NCBI RefSeq assembly: GCF_012034935.1
Contig: NZ_JAATEN010000030.1
Location: forward strand, 1-64,000
Reading direction: 5' to 3'
From: Streptomyces zingiberis
GTDB lineage: Bacteria > Actinomycetota > Actinomycetes > Streptomycetales > Streptomycetaceae
DNA length: 64,000 nucleotides
How positions within the stretch are numbered: position 1 is the stretch's first letter; every line of letters begins with the position of its first letter. This document shows, one piece after another, positions 8,657 through 17,227 of the stretch. A model generated the notes under the pieces. It saw nothing but the letters and a program-made list of their open reading frames with translations, ran no database searches and was not told where the DNA came from. The position numbers and the translations under genes are program-made.

Positions 8657-10752
8657 GCACCTCGACCGTCGACGAGCGGAGCGAACGCGAGAACCCCGGT
8701 GCGACGGGCGGAACCGGGCGGAGGGGCAGCGGGGAACCTGCCACCACCGCTCCCCCGCCGAGGCAACCGGACGGCAAGAACGAGAACGGCAGCCCGCCGG
8801 GCCCGCTGGCCCGCCTGCTCGGCAACCCCCGGCTCTCCGCCCTGCTCGCGGCCGTGCTGGTGGCCGTCACGGGCGCGCTGCTCGTCGGTGACGTCGGCTG
8901 GCCGCAGGGCTGGACGGTGGACCTCGAAGGGCCGCTGAACGAGATCGACGACTGGCTCGTCGACAACCGGAACTCGCACTGGCTGTTCCTCTACTTCCTG
9001 CTGCACATCAGCAACACCGCCACCTCCGCCGTGGACCTGATGGAAGGGCTGTTCGAGGCGCTCGGCTGGATCGGCGTCACCGTCGTCGGCACCCTCGTCG
9101 CCTGGGCGGCGGGCGGCGCCGGCCTCGGCCGCCGGGCGCTCCGCACGGCCGGGACCGCGCTCGGCGTGTTCGCCGTGGTCGGCCTGCTGGACATGTGGGA
9201 CCGCACCATGCAGACGCTGGCCCTGATGACGGTCTCCGTCTTCGCCGCCGCCGTCCTCGGTCTGCTGCTGGGGCTGGCCGCCGGCCTCTCCGACCGCTGC
9301 GAGCGCCTGCTGCGCCCGGTGTTCGACGCCATGCAGGTGATGCCGGCGTTCGCCTACCTCATCCCCTTCCTGCTGATCTTCGGCATCGGCATCCCGTCGG
9401 CGGCCGTGGCCACCGTCATCTACGCCGCCCCGCCGATGGCGCGGCTCACCTCCCTGGGTCTGCGCGGCGCCGACCCGGTGGCGATGGAGGCCTCCGCCTC
9501 GCTCGGCGCGAGTTCCTGGCAGCGGCTGCGCACCGCGCGGCTGCCGCTGGCGCGCAAGGAGATGATGCTGGGCCTCAACCAGACGATCATGATGTGTCTG
9601 TCGATGGTCGTGCTCGCCTCCCTGATCGGGGCCGGCGGTCTCGGCGAGGAGATCTACCAGGCGCTGGGCTCCATCGACGTGGGCGCCGCGCTCGCCGCCG
9701 GTGTCGCCATCGTGCTGCTGGCCGTCCTGCTGGACCGGACGACCGCCGCCGCCGGGGAACGGCTCGACGCGCACGCCCCGGCGGACCCGAGCCCGCTGGA
9801 CCGGCTGCGCGGCGGGCCGCTGTGGGCCGGCATCGCCGTGCTCACCGCCGTGCTCGCGGCCGTCGGCGGCCGGATCTGGGACCGGGAGTGGCCCGGCGCG
9901 TGGACGATCGACATCGCGGAGCCGGTGAACACCGCCGTCGACTGGTTCCTCGACCACGTGGGTTCCGGGATACCGCTGCTCGGCGGCACCCTCACCTGGG
10001 CCGACGGCTTCACCACCCATCTGCTGAACCCGCTGCGGACCGCGCTGCTCGCGACGCCGTGGTGGGCGGTGCTGCTGCTCGCCGTCACCCTCGCCTGGTT
10101 CGTCGGCCGCTGGCGGGCCGCGCTCGCCGGGGCCGTCTCGCTCGTCCTGATCGGCGTGATGGGCCTGTGGGGCCGTTCGCTCGACACCCTTTCCCAGGTG
10201 CTCGCCGGGCTGGCGCTGACGCTGCTGCTCGGCTTCGTCCTGGGCGTGCTCACGGCCCGCGTGGGGCGGGTGGAGCGGCTGCTGCGGCCGGTGCTCGACA
10301 CCATGCAGACGATGCCGCAGTTCGTCTATCTGATCCCGGTGATCGCGGCGTTCGGCCTGGGCCGCGCGCCCGGTATCGCGGCGGCCGTGATCTACGCGCT
10401 GCCCGCCGTGGTCCGTATCACCGCCCAGGGCCTCCGCTCCGTCGACCCGGTCGCGATGGAGGCCGCCCGCTCACTCGGCGCGACCGGCCGGCAGCAGCTC
10501 CTCCAGGTGCAGTTGCCGCTGGCCCGCAGGGCGCTGCTGGTCGCCACGAACCAGGGTGTCGTCCTGGTGCTCTCCATGGTCGTCATCGGCGGCATGGTCG
10601 GCGGCGGCGCCCTGGGCATCGACGTCGTCACCGGCCTCGCCAAGGGCGACCTGGGACGCGGGCTGCCGGCCGGCCTGGCCATCGTCTGCCTCGGCATCCT
10701 GCTGGACCGCGTCACCCAGCCCATGAACCGGGCGGCGGCCCGGGGGCACTGA
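8653..10752 (+). CDS. Glycine betaine ABC transporter permease with two fused permease domains
   Basis: A 699-residue membrane protein with two complete binding-protein-dependent permease domains in tandem, at about residues 190-370 and 515-690. Each carries its own EAA-type loop: VAMEASASLGASSWQRL in the first and VAMEAARSLGATGRQQL in the second. Each is followed by the same LPLARKE/LPLARRA segment and a Gly-rich helix. Related OpuAB/ProW permeases are usually single-domain and dimerise, so this looks like an internal duplication giving a covalent heterodimer. The first 40-50 residues are hydrophilic. ATG overlaps the ATPase stop by 4 bases. It is functionally tied to the flanking ATPase and binding protein. 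Confidence 0.9.
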   Translation: MSTSTVDERSERENPGATGGTGRRGSGEPATTAPPPRQPDGKNENGSPPGPLARLLGNPRLSALLAAVLVAVTGALLVGDVGWPQGWTVDLEGPLNEIDDWLVDNRNSHWLFLYFLLHISNTATSAVDLMEGLFEALGWIGVTVVGTLVAWAAGGAGLGRRALRTAGTALGVFAVVGLLDMWDRTMQTLALMTVSVFAAAVLGLLLGLAAGLSDRCERLLRPVFDAMQVMPAFAYLIPFLLIFGIGIPSAAVATVIYAAPPMARLTSLGLRGADPVAMEASASLGASSWQRLRTARLPLARKEMMLGLNQTIMMCLSMVVLASLIGAGGLGEEIYQALGSIDVGAALAAGVAIVLLAVLLDRTTAAAGERLDAHAPADPSPLDRLRGGPLWAGIAVLTAVLAAVGGRIWDREWPGAWTIDIAEPVNTAVDWFLDHVGSGIPLLGGTLTWADGFTTHLLNPLRTALLATPWWAVLLLAVTLAWFVGRWRAALAGAVSLVLIGVMGLWGRSLDTLSQVLAGLALTLLLGFVLGVLTARVGRVERLLRPVLDTMQTMPQFVYLIPVIAAFGLGRAPGIAAAVIYALPAVVRITAQGLRSVDPVAMEAARSLGATGRQQLLQVQLPLARRALLVATNQGVVLVLSMVVIGGMVGGGALGIDVVTGLAKGDLGRGLPAGLAIVCLGILLDRVTQPMNRAAARGH

Positions 10753-10896
10753 ACCCGCGCCGCGTCCCGCCGGTGCCCCCGGGCTCCGCGCGGTCTCCCC
10801 CGGGTCTCCCCGCGGCGATCCCCACCGGGGCGGCCCATGACCACCGACCACCATGACCGGAACAGCACGCACAAGAGAAGAAGAGGCATCTCTCCG

Positions 10897-11853
10897 ATGA
10901 GCAAGAACAAGCGGATACGCACCACCCTGATCGCGGCCACCGGTGTGGCCGGCGTGCTCGCCATGAGCGGCTGTGCCGCCGAGACGGACACCGCGGCCGG
11001 CGGCGACAAGGTCACCCTGGCCCAGCCCTCCTGGGTCGGCGCGCAGGCCAACGTCGCCGTCGCGGCGAAGTTGCTGGAGGACGAGCTGGACGTGGACGTG
11101 AACGTCACGCAGCTCGACGAGCCGGCCGCCTTCGACGCGCTGCACAGTGGCAAGGCCCAGGCCCTCATGGAGGACTGGGGCGGCGTCAAGGAGAAGGAGC
11201 ACCTGTACGTCGACAAGAAGAAGACGGTCGTCGACGGCGGCGATCTCGGCGTCGAGGGCCACATCGGCTGGTTCGTCCCGAAGTACTACGCGGACAAGCA
11301 CCCGGACGTCACCGATTACAAGAACCTCAACAAGTACTGGAAGGACTTCCAGACCTCCGAGTCCGGTGACAAGGGCCAGTTCCTCGGCGCCGCCCCCTCG
11401 TACACCACGCACGACGAGCACCTGATCAAGAACCACGACCTCAACTTCAAGATCGTCCCCACCGGCAGCGAGGCCGCCGAGCTCAAGGAGATCAAGCGGC
11501 TGTACGACGCCAAGAAGCCGTTCATCGGCTACTGGTGGGAGCCGCAGTGGATGAACGCCGAGATCGAGATGGTCGAGGTGAAGCTCCCGCCGTACAAGGA
11601 GGGGTGCCTGGAGCCCGTCGAGAAGGCGACGTGCGGTTACGACACCCTGATGCTGAAGAAGTTCATGAACGCCGACTTCGCGGAGAACGGCGGCGAGGCG
11701 GCCGAGTTCCTGAAGAACTTCGAGTGGACCACCGACGACCAGAACGAGGTGGCCCAGATGATCGCCGGCAAGAAGATGAAGCCGGAGGACGCCGCCGCCG
11801 CGTGGATCAAGGACAACAAGTCCACCTGGGAGAAGTGGCTCCCGAAGAAGTGA
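10897..11853 (+). CDS. Glycine betaine-binding lipoprotein of the ABC transporter
   Basis: A 318-residue OpuAC-type substrate-binding protein. The N-terminus is a lipoprotein signal with lipobox LAMSGC, so the mature protein is anchored by Cys at about residue 24. The mature part is Lys/Asp-rich, unlike its neighbours, and has Trp residues suited to a quaternary-ammonium box (SWVGAQAN, MEDWGG, GYWWEPQWM). It should deliver glycine betaine or a related compound to the double permease upstream. ATG at 10897 follows an A/G-rich SD (AGAAGAGG). It is the last gene of the block; a strong hairpin follows the stop. Confidence 0.9.
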   Translation: MSKNKRIRTTLIAATGVAGVLAMSGCAAETDTAAGGDKVTLAQPSWVGAQANVAVAAKLLEDELDVDVNVTQLDEPAAFDALHSGKAQALMEDWGGVKEKEHLYVDKKKTVVDGGDLGVEGHIGWFVPKYYADKHPDVTDYKNLNKYWKDFQTSESGDKGQFLGAAPSYTTHDEHLIKNHDLNFKIVPTGSEAAELKEIKRLYDAKKPFIGYWWEPQWMNAEIEMVEVKLPPYKEGCLEPVEKATCGYDTLMLKKFMNADFAENGGEAAEFLKNFEWTTDDQNEVAQMIAGKKMKPEDAAAAWIKDNKSTWEKWLPKK

Positions 11854-11855
11854 CA

Positions 11856-11880
11856 CCGGGGCCCTGAGCACGGGCCCCGG
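11856..11880 (+). terminator. Hairpin after betaine transporter block
   Basis: A perfect 9-bp stem, CCGGGGCCC / GGGCCCCGG, with a 7-base loop, starts 3 bases after the binding-protein stop. There is no U-tract, as is common in high-G+C actinobacteria. Confidence 0.75.
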
Positions 11881-11900
11881 CACAGGGGTCGTGGAGAGCT

Positions 11901-11948
11901 CCGTGGCCGTGGAGTTCCGTGGCCGTGGAACTCCGTGGCCGTGGAACT
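11901..11948. repeat. Three 16-bp tandem repeats
   Basis: Three consecutive copies of ccgtggccgtggaact (the first with gtt) lie after the terminator. The rest of the gap to 12263 is very G+C-rich with no credible gene. Confidence 0.8.
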
Positions 11949-12263
11949 CCGGGGTCCCGGAGCCGGCCGTGCATCCGGGGCCCCCGGCCGGGGCCCCGGG
12001 CAGGGCCCTGACGCGGGCAAGGTCCCTGACCCGGCCCGGCGCCCGGGAGTCCCCGTCCGGCGCCGGGCGCGGCCGTGGCACCTGGGCTCCCGGCCCCGGT
12101 TCCCGGCCGGCGCGGGGCCGGCGGGGCGGGGCGGGCACGACGGGCGGGGCCGGCGGGCGCCGGGCCCGCGTCGTCCTCCCCCGCGCCATGGCGGGGCGGG
12201 GGTCAGGCGGGAATCAGGCGGGAGCGGGGCCGGAGCCCCGGCCCCGCGTCGTGGCCGGCGCCG

Positions 12264-13025
12264 TCAGCCCCGCCGGGTGGCCGATCCCGTGCGCGGGTGC
12301 CAGGGGCGGCCCTCCATGAGGTTGCCGAGCCCCGCCCAGGCGAAGTTCATCAGCAGCGCGGCGGTCTCCTTGGCCGGCGGACGCCCGTCACCCGCCGCAC
12401 CGCCCGCACGGCCGGCACCGCCCTCTGCACCGGCACCGCCCTCAGCACCGGCGCCGCCCGCGCCCGCCGGTCCGTCCCCGGCGGGCCCGTTGGCCCAGGC
12501 CGCCAGCGACTCGGCGGCCCCGACGAGGGCCTGGGCCAGCCCGGCCACCTCGCGCTCCGCGAGGTCCGGGACGCACTCCTCCTCGCGCGCCGCCGCGGCG
12601 ATCAACTGTGACACCAGGGTGACGAGTTCCTCGCGCATCGCGGTGAACTCCCCCAGGAAGGGCTCACCCTGGCTGCGGGACTGGTTGTGGAGGACGGCCC
12701 AGCCGTCCGGCCGCTCGGCGGTGTGGGCGAAGAATCCGCGCAGTCCGCTCCAGAGCTGCTGGTCGGCGGGGGCGTCGCGCGGTTCGACGGCCGCCCGCAC
12801 CGCGGCGACCAGCGCCTCGGCCTCCCGCCGGATGCAGGCGGTGAAGAGGTCTTCCTTGGAGTTCAGATACAGATAGACCAGCGGCTTGGAGACACCCGCC
12901 AGTTCGGCGATCTCGTCCATGGACGCGGCCCGGTAGCCGCGCCGGGCGAAGATCGCCACGGCCGCGTCGAGCATCTGCTGCTCGCGCACCGCGCGCGGCA
13001 TCCGCTTGCCTCTGCTCCCCGCCAC
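12264..13025 (-). CDS. TetR/AcrR-family transcriptional regulator
   Basis: A 253-residue TetR regulator. The N-terminal HTH is clear: REQQMLDAAVAIFARRGYRA, then MDEIAELAGVSKPLVYLYLNSKEDLF (about residues 15-60). The C-terminal ligand domain is followed by a low-complexity Gly/Ala insert (about residues 190-225) and a conserved-looking tail (LLMNFAWAGLGNLMEGR.WHP). GTG at 13025 is chosen because GGAGGG precedes it by 7 bases. It is not a BetI type by its HTH sequence. It converges on the betaine block; possible targets are the palindrome at 850-863 or the repeats before betB. Which it controls is unknown. Confidence 0.85.
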   Translation of the reverse strand: MAGSRGKRMPRAVREQQMLDAAVAIFARRGYRAASMDEIAELAGVSKPLVYLYLNSKEDLFTACIRREAEALVAAVRAAVEPRDAPADQQLWSGLRGFFAHTAERPDGWAVLHNQSRSQGEPFLGEFTAMREELVTLVSQLIAAAAREEECVPDLAEREVAGLAQALVGAAESLAAWANGPAGDGPAGAGGAGAEGGAGAEGGAGRAGGAAGDGRPPAKETAALLMNFAWAGLGNLMEGRPWHPRTGSATRRG

Positions 13026-13139
13026 GTGTCCGCCCTCCGCACCGCCTGCCGCCCAGGTCAGCTTACGTGCACCCCTTCGCGCGCATATGCCGAACGGTAA
13101 TGCCACGGGACGGGAGGAGTCCTGCGCCCCGGCGGCCCG

Positions 13140-13640
13140 TCACCCCCGGGCGGCCGGGCGGTCCTCCCGCGGCGGATCGAAGGAGGCCAGCTCGCCGGGG
13201 CTGGGACGCTCGAACCGCAGGGCATAGCGGTCGAGGAGGTCCCGGCCGAAGCGGAACGTCCCCGGCGGAGCCTCGGTGTTCCGGCGCCGCAGCCGGAGCC
13301 ACAGCTCGTCCACCGGCAGGTCGAGGAAGTGCAGCTCCACGCGGGCGCCCACGCGCCGTGCCCCCTCCCGGCAGCGGGTGCGCTCGGCCCGGGTCCACAC
13401 ACCCCAGTCCAGGACCACGTCACAGCCGAGTTCCAGCGTCCGCAGCGCGACGTCCCACTGCACCCCTTCCACCGGGAGGCGGGCGGCGTCGAACTCCGCG
13501 TCGGAGCCGTCCGGCCACAGCCGGCGGATCCACTCGTCGCTGGTGAGGCGGAGGGCGCGGTGGCGCCGTTCCAGTTCCCTGGCGAGCGTCGTCTTGCCGG
13601 CGCACGGGAGACCACAGGTGAGGTGGAGCGTCGCTGCCAT
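13140..13640 (-). CDS. P-loop ATPase/kinase of the AAA_33 type
   Basis: A 166-residue single-domain P-loop protein. Walker A is GLPCAGKTTLAREL at residues 10-23, followed by TSDEWIRRLWPDG, a predicted Walker B-like strand VVLDWGVWTRAER and an Arg-rich lid LWLRLRRRN. The pattern matches small gluconate-kinase/zeta-toxin-like ATPases (AAA_33) that phosphorylate small molecules or nucleotides. No antitoxin-like partner lies beside it, so I do not call it a toxin. ATG at 13640 gives the normal family N-terminus; a longer upstream frame is unconvincing. Confidence 0.75.
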   Translation of the reverse strand: MAATLHLTCGLPCAGKTTLARELERRHRALRLTSDEWIRRLWPDGSDAEFDAARLPVEGVQWDVALRTLELGCDVVLDWGVWTRAERTRCREGARRVGARVELHFLDLPVDELWLRLRRRNTEAPPGTFRFGRDLLDRYALRFERPSPGELASFDPPREDRPAARG

Positions 13641-13904
13641 GGCGGGCACCGTACCGCCCGGCGCCCACCGCGCCCAGGGCCCGCGTTCCGCCCGGCGCCC
13701 GCCCGGAAAGCGCTCTCGCGCCATCGGCTGCCCGCCCGCTCCGGGCCCGCGCACGGCCCGGACATGGGCCCGCGCCGGCCCGGACACGGCGGCGGCCCGG
13801 CGCCGCCCCCCGGTGTGCGGGGTACGGCACCGGGCCGCTGTCCGGCGCGGCGCCGAACGCACCGGGTGGGCCCGCCCGGCGAGCCGCCCGCGCGTCACGC
13901 GCGC
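13641..13904. other. Gene-free gap after the kinase start
   Basis: Very G+C-rich sequence between the kinase gene and the symporter terminator. I see no gene or clear promoter. Confidence 0.5.
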
Positions 13905-13940
13905 CGGGGTACCGGCCGGTGGCCCGGCGCCGGTACCCCG
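13905..13940 (-). terminator. Strong hairpin downstream of symporter gene
   Basis: A perfect 12-bp stem (arms 13905-13916 and 13929-13940) with a 12-base loop lies just beyond the symporter stop at 13948. It has the orientation and spacing expected for its terminator. Confidence 0.7.
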
Positions 13941-13947
13941 CGCGGGG

Positions 13948-15402
13948 TTACGCGCGCGCCGGGGCGGCGCCCACGGGCTCGCGGCCGGGCTCCCGCTCCG
14001 CGCCGGAGCCGTCGGCGGCGGTGCCGGGCTCGTCCGCCGCGTCCAGGGGCGAGGAGGTGGCGGTGTCGTACGCCTCGCGGTCGAGGATGCCCTCCCGGGC
14101 GGCGACGAGGACGGGCACGGCCGACTGGCCGGCCACGTTGGTCGCCGTCCGGATCATGTCCAGCACGGGGTCGATGGCGAGGAGCAGACCGACGCCCTCC
14201 AGCGGCAGGCCCAGCGTGGAGAGGGTGAGGGTCAGCATCACGGTGGCACCGGTGAGTCCGGCGGTGGCCGCCGAACCGATGACGGAGACGAAGACGATCA
14301 GCAGGTAGTCGCCGATCCCGAGCTGCACGCCGAAGATCTCGGCGATGAAGATCGCGGCGAGCGCCGGGTAGATCGCCGCGCAGCCGTCCATCTTCGTCGT
14401 GGCACCGAAGGGCACCGCGAAGGAGGTGTACTCCTTGGGCACGCCCAGCCGCTCGGTGACCCGCTGGGTCAGCGGCATCGTCCCGACCGAGGAGCGGGAG
14501 ACGAAGGCGAGCTGGATCGCGGGCCAGGCGCCGCGGAAGAACTGCACCGGGCTGACCTTGCCGAGGACCGCCAGCAGCAGCGGGTAGACGCCGAACATCA
14601 CCAGGAGGCAGCCGACGTAGACGTCGATGGTGAAGGTGGCGTACCGGCCGAGCAGTTCCCAGCCGTAGGTGGCGATGGCGTTGCCGATGAGGCCCAGGGT
14701 GCCGAGCGGGGCGAGCCGGATGACCCACCACAGCGCCTTCTGGAGCACGGCCAGCACCGACTCGCTGAACTCCAGCACCGGGCGGGCCCGCTCACCGATC
14801 TTCAGTGCGGCGATGCCGGCGACGGCGGCCATGAAGACGATCTGGAGCACCTTCAGCTCGGTGAAGGGCGTGATGACGTCCGTGGGGATCAGGCCGGTCA
14901 GGAAGTCCAGCCAGGAGCCGGCCGACTCGGGACGGGCGCCGTCCTCGGGGCTGAGCCCCGTACCGGCGCCGGGGTTGGTGAGCAGGCCGATGCCCAGGCC
15001 GACGGCGACGGCTATCAGCGAGGTCGCCATGAACCAGAGCAGGGTCCGGGAGGCCAGCCGGGCCGCGTTGTTGACCTTCCGCAGATTGGTGATCGACACC
15101 AGGATCGCGAAGAAGACCAGGGGGCCCACCGCCAGCTTCAGCAGCTGCACGAAGAGGCCGCCCACCCGCTCCAGGGTGGTGGCCAGCCAGGCCACGTCCC
15201 AGGTGCGGGCGGCCCAGCCGAGCAGGACGCCGAGGACCAGGCCCAGCAGGATCTGTGCCCAGAAGGGCACCCGGGGCACCTTCGGCCACCGGGTCGCCGG
15301 GCCGCTGCCGGCGGTGGCGCCGGGCCCGTCCGGGGACGTGGCCGACGGGGCCGCCGGGGACGATGAGGATGGCGAGGATGGCGAGGAGGACGACGAGGAC
15401 AC
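13948..15402 (-). CDS. DAACS-family dicarboxylate/amino acid:cation symporter
   Basis: A 484-residue membrane symporter of the glutamate/aspartate-cystine (DAACS, SLC1-like) family. It has about 8 membrane segments plus two re-entrant hairpins: SRSSVGTMPLTQR (HP1), PFGATTKMDGCAAIYPAL (TM7 region) and AIDPVLDMIRTATNVAGQSA (TM8). Two usual sodium-site residues differ: Lys replaces Asn in the NMDG motif, and Gln replaces the final Asp of the NVxGD motif. The substrate-contacting Arg (RTATN) is kept. The start is GTG at 15402, 7 bases after GACGGAG; upstream coding is Ser/Pro low complexity. A short Cys-containing leader peptide gene lies about 340 bases upstream on the same strand, hinting at cystine or sulfur-linked regulation. 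Substrate is unproven. Confidence 0.87.
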   Translation of the reverse strand: MSSSSSSPSSPSSSSPAAPSATSPDGPGATAGSGPATRWPKVPRVPFWAQILLGLVLGVLLGWAARTWDVAWLATTLERVGGLFVQLLKLAVGPLVFFAILVSITNLRKVNNAARLASRTLLWFMATSLIAVAVGLGIGLLTNPGAGTGLSPEDGARPESAGSWLDFLTGLIPTDVITPFTELKVLQIVFMAAVAGIAALKIGERARPVLEFSESVLAVLQKALWWVIRLAPLGTLGLIGNAIATYGWELLGRYATFTIDVYVGCLLVMFGVYPLLLAVLGKVSPVQFFRGAWPAIQLAFVSRSSVGTMPLTQRVTERLGVPKEYTSFAVPFGATTKMDGCAAIYPALAAIFIAEIFGVQLGIGDYLLIVFVSVIGSAATAGLTGATVMLTLTLSTLGLPLEGVGLLLAIDPVLDMIRTATNVAGQSAVPVLVAAREGILDREAYDTATSSPLDAADEPGTAADGSGAEREPGREPVGAAPARA

Positions 15403-15651
15403 GGACACACTCCGTCGGTGAGAAAGGGGAGAAAGAGAAGGGGGAGAAGGAGGGGGACGGCACCAAGGGGACAGCGGGAGAAGTGCCCACGGCAAGACCA
15501 CGGCACACGGGGAACCAGGCACCCGGACCCGCCGCGCGAACGGCACGGCCGTGAGGGCTCACCGCTCAGGGGAACGGCACCGGACCGGATCCCGCACAAG
15601 GCGTCGGGCTCTCCGGGGGCAGCGGACGTGGCCTCACCGGAGCGGAACCGG

Positions 15652-15665
15652 GGCACACGTGTGCC
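15652..15665 (-). promoter_or_regulatory. Perfect 14-bp palindrome between leader peptide and symporter
   Basis: GGCACACGTGTGCC lies about 80 bases after the leader peptide stop and 250 before the symporter start. It could be a hairpin of an attenuator or a DNA operator. No U-tract follows. Confidence 0.45.
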
Positions 15666-15743
15666 GGACGGCCCGGAGCGGGAGGGGCCTGCGCGCCTCA
15701 CGCCCCCGGTCGGGGTGGGAGGCCGGCCGGCTGCCCGGTCGCG

Positions 15744-15842
15744 TCAGCGGCGACAGGCCGCCGAGATACGGCGGCAGAGGTCGACGTCCAGGCGTGCCAC
15801 GAGCGGGATGCCCGGTGCGAGGTGGCGCGCTGGATTCGTCAT
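15744..15842 (-). CDS. Putative Cys-containing leader peptide (32 aa)
   Basis: A 32-codon frame starting ATG at 15842 and ending at 15744. Its C-terminal half reads IPLVARLDVDLCRRISAACR, which matches the pattern of the short 'putative leader peptides' found before sulfur and cysteine genes in actinobacteria ((L)VxRxHVDLxRxxSAxCR). Two Cys codons sit near the end, as expected for a peptide whose translation senses Cys-tRNA supply. A GTG at 15851 (three codons upstream) has better spacing to AAGGAG and may be the true start. A candidate promoter lies at 15882-15909. The next gene on this strand is the DAACS symporter, about 340 bases downstream. Confidence 0.6.
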   Translation of the reverse strand: MTNPARHLAPGIPLVARLDVDLCRRISAACRR

Positions 15843-15881
15843 GGCGGACACGCTACCACCGCACTCCTTGAAAACCCAAGC

Positions 15882-15909
15882 AAACTACGCGATCTTGCTT
15901 CTGTTCCAA
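15882..15909 (-). promoter_or_regulatory. Candidate promoter for leader peptide/symporter
   Basis: On the minus strand TTGGAA (15909-15904), a 16-base spacer and TAGTTT (15887-15882) fit a vegetative promoter. This is the only A+T-rich patch in the gap. The match is approximate. Confidence 0.35.
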
Positions 15910-16080
15910 GGCGGACGGGCGGCCGCCCTTGCGATCGGAGGGGCGGGCACGTCACCGTCGCCGGCCTCAGGCGAGGAAATGAGCCACGGTGGGTGGTGAT
16001 GCCTCCGCTCCCGGCACGCCTCCGGGGGCGCCTCGGCCCGCCTCGGGCGCGCCTCCCCGGAGCGCCGGGTGCACCGCGGC

Positions 16081-16395
16081 TCAGCCCTGGGCGCGGGCGG
16101 TGTCGTCGGCCTCGTCCTCCCGGCCGCGGTTGTCGGCGAGCCGCTGCCGGGCGCGGTCCACGCCGCCGGCGACCTGCTCGGACATCGCCTCCCGCTGCTT
16201 GCGCAGCAGCACCCAGCTCAGCGGGGCGGAGAGGACCAGCCCGAGGATGACCACCCACAGGAAGTGCGAGTCCCCGAGCCCGGCGGGCACCCAGCCCAGG
16301 AAACTGAGGCCCCAGGCCAGCAGGAAACAGGCGAGGAACAGGCCGAAGCGGTACGCGGTGTAGCGGATCGCGGCGTGGGTGGGGCTGCTGCTCAC
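16081..16395 (-). CDS. DUF4229 domain membrane protein
   Basis: A 104-residue protein with two hydrophobic helices (FGLFLACFLLAWGLSFLGWV and FLWVVILGLVLSAPLSWVLL) joined by a short loop, then a charged C-terminal tail (REAMSEQVAGGVDRARQRLADN...). This is the layout of actinobacterial DUF4229 proteins, whose function is unknown. The GTG start at 16395 follows AAGAGG by about 8 bases. The longer upstream frame is Pro/Arg low complexity and unlikely to be coding. It is not clearly in an operon. Confidence 0.75.
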   Translation of the reverse strand: MSSSPTHAAIRYTAYRFGLFLACFLLAWGLSFLGWVPAGLGDSHFLWVVILGLVLSAPLSWVLLRKQREAMSEQVAGGVDRARQRLADNRGREDEADDTARAQG

Positions 16396-16702
16396 GGAGG
16401 GAACCTCTTCGCTGGGCGGCCGGTCGGCCGGTCTGGCTACTGCGGCTTCCTTCCAGTGAAACACAGCGCCTCCGACGGGAGGACGAGGGGCCGGGACCTG
16501 GGAAAAGCCCTCCGGGGGAGGTGGCCACGGGACGGGCCGGACGTCACCGCCGCCCACGGCCGGGCACGGGCACGAACCCCCGGGGAGCGGCCCGGCCGGG
16601 CCGCGACGTGGCAGCGCCGCCGACCGCGCGGGAGGGCCGGGAGGGCCGCTCACGCCCCGGCGGTTCCGCGCCCCGGCGGGTCCGCGCGCGGGCGGGGGCC
16701 CG
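16396..16702. other. Gene-free gap between GNAT and DUF4229 genes
   Basis: About 300 bases of G+C-rich sequence with no credible gene and no strong hairpin or operator that I can see. Confidence 0.5.
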
Positions 16703-17227
16703 TCAGTCCAGCGGGAGCCACATGGTGATGTCGTCCCGGTAGTCGTCCTCCGCGACCCTGATCGCGTCCGGGACCCGGCCGACCTCCTTGTAGCCGCACG
16801 CCGCGTAGAAGCGGTCAGCCCCGGTGCCGCCCCGGCAGGTGAGCCGGATGGCGCGGATGCCGTCCATCCCGCGCGCCGCCACCGCCGCGGCCCGCATCAA
16901 CTCCCGCCCCACGCCCCGCCCCTGGAGGGAGGGGTGCACCATGACGGTGTAGAGCCAGAGCCAGTGGCGCATCAGCCCGTGGGTGTTGAGGGTGAGCCAG
17001 GCCGCCGCCATCGGCCGGCCGGTCCCGTCGGCGCCGACGAGCAGACGGGCACGCCCCTCGTCCATCGCCACCAGGTGCCGGAGCAGTTCCGGCCGCACGT
17101 CGTCCTCCGTCACCGGGGGGACGAAGCCGACGGCGCCGCCCGCGTTGGTGACCTCGGCCCACAGGGAGCAGAGGCCCGCGCGGAGTCCGGGCGTCATCGG
17201 GGGGTCGAGGGTGAAGGTAAGCGGCAC
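16703..17227 (-). CDS. GNAT-family N-acetyltransferase
   Basis: A 174-residue GNAT. The acetyl-CoA-binding segment is VMVHPSLQGRGVGRELMRAA (Q-x-x-G-x-G/A at about residues 98-112), preceded by the beta4 strand RHWLWLYT. The C-terminal half has the family's RLTCRGGTGADRFYAACGYKEVGRVP, in which FYAACGY is the usual beta7 motif. Substrate cannot be inferred. The GTG start is at 17227. It is probably monocistronic. Confidence 0.85.
   Translation of the reverse strand: MPLTFTLDPPMTPGLRAGLCSLWAEVTNAGGAVGFVPPVTEDDVRPELLRHLVAMDEGRARLLVGADGTGRPMAAAWLTLNTHGLMRHWLWLYTVMVHPSLQGRGVGRELMRAAAVAARGMDGIRAIRLTCRGGTGADRFYAACGYKEVGRVPDAIRVAEDDYRDDITMWLPLD

Noticed and set aside
13140..13640. Toxin-antitoxin system based on the zeta-toxin-like P-loop kinase
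   Set aside because: No antitoxin-sized partner frame adjacent; the neighbours are a TetR gene and a transporter.
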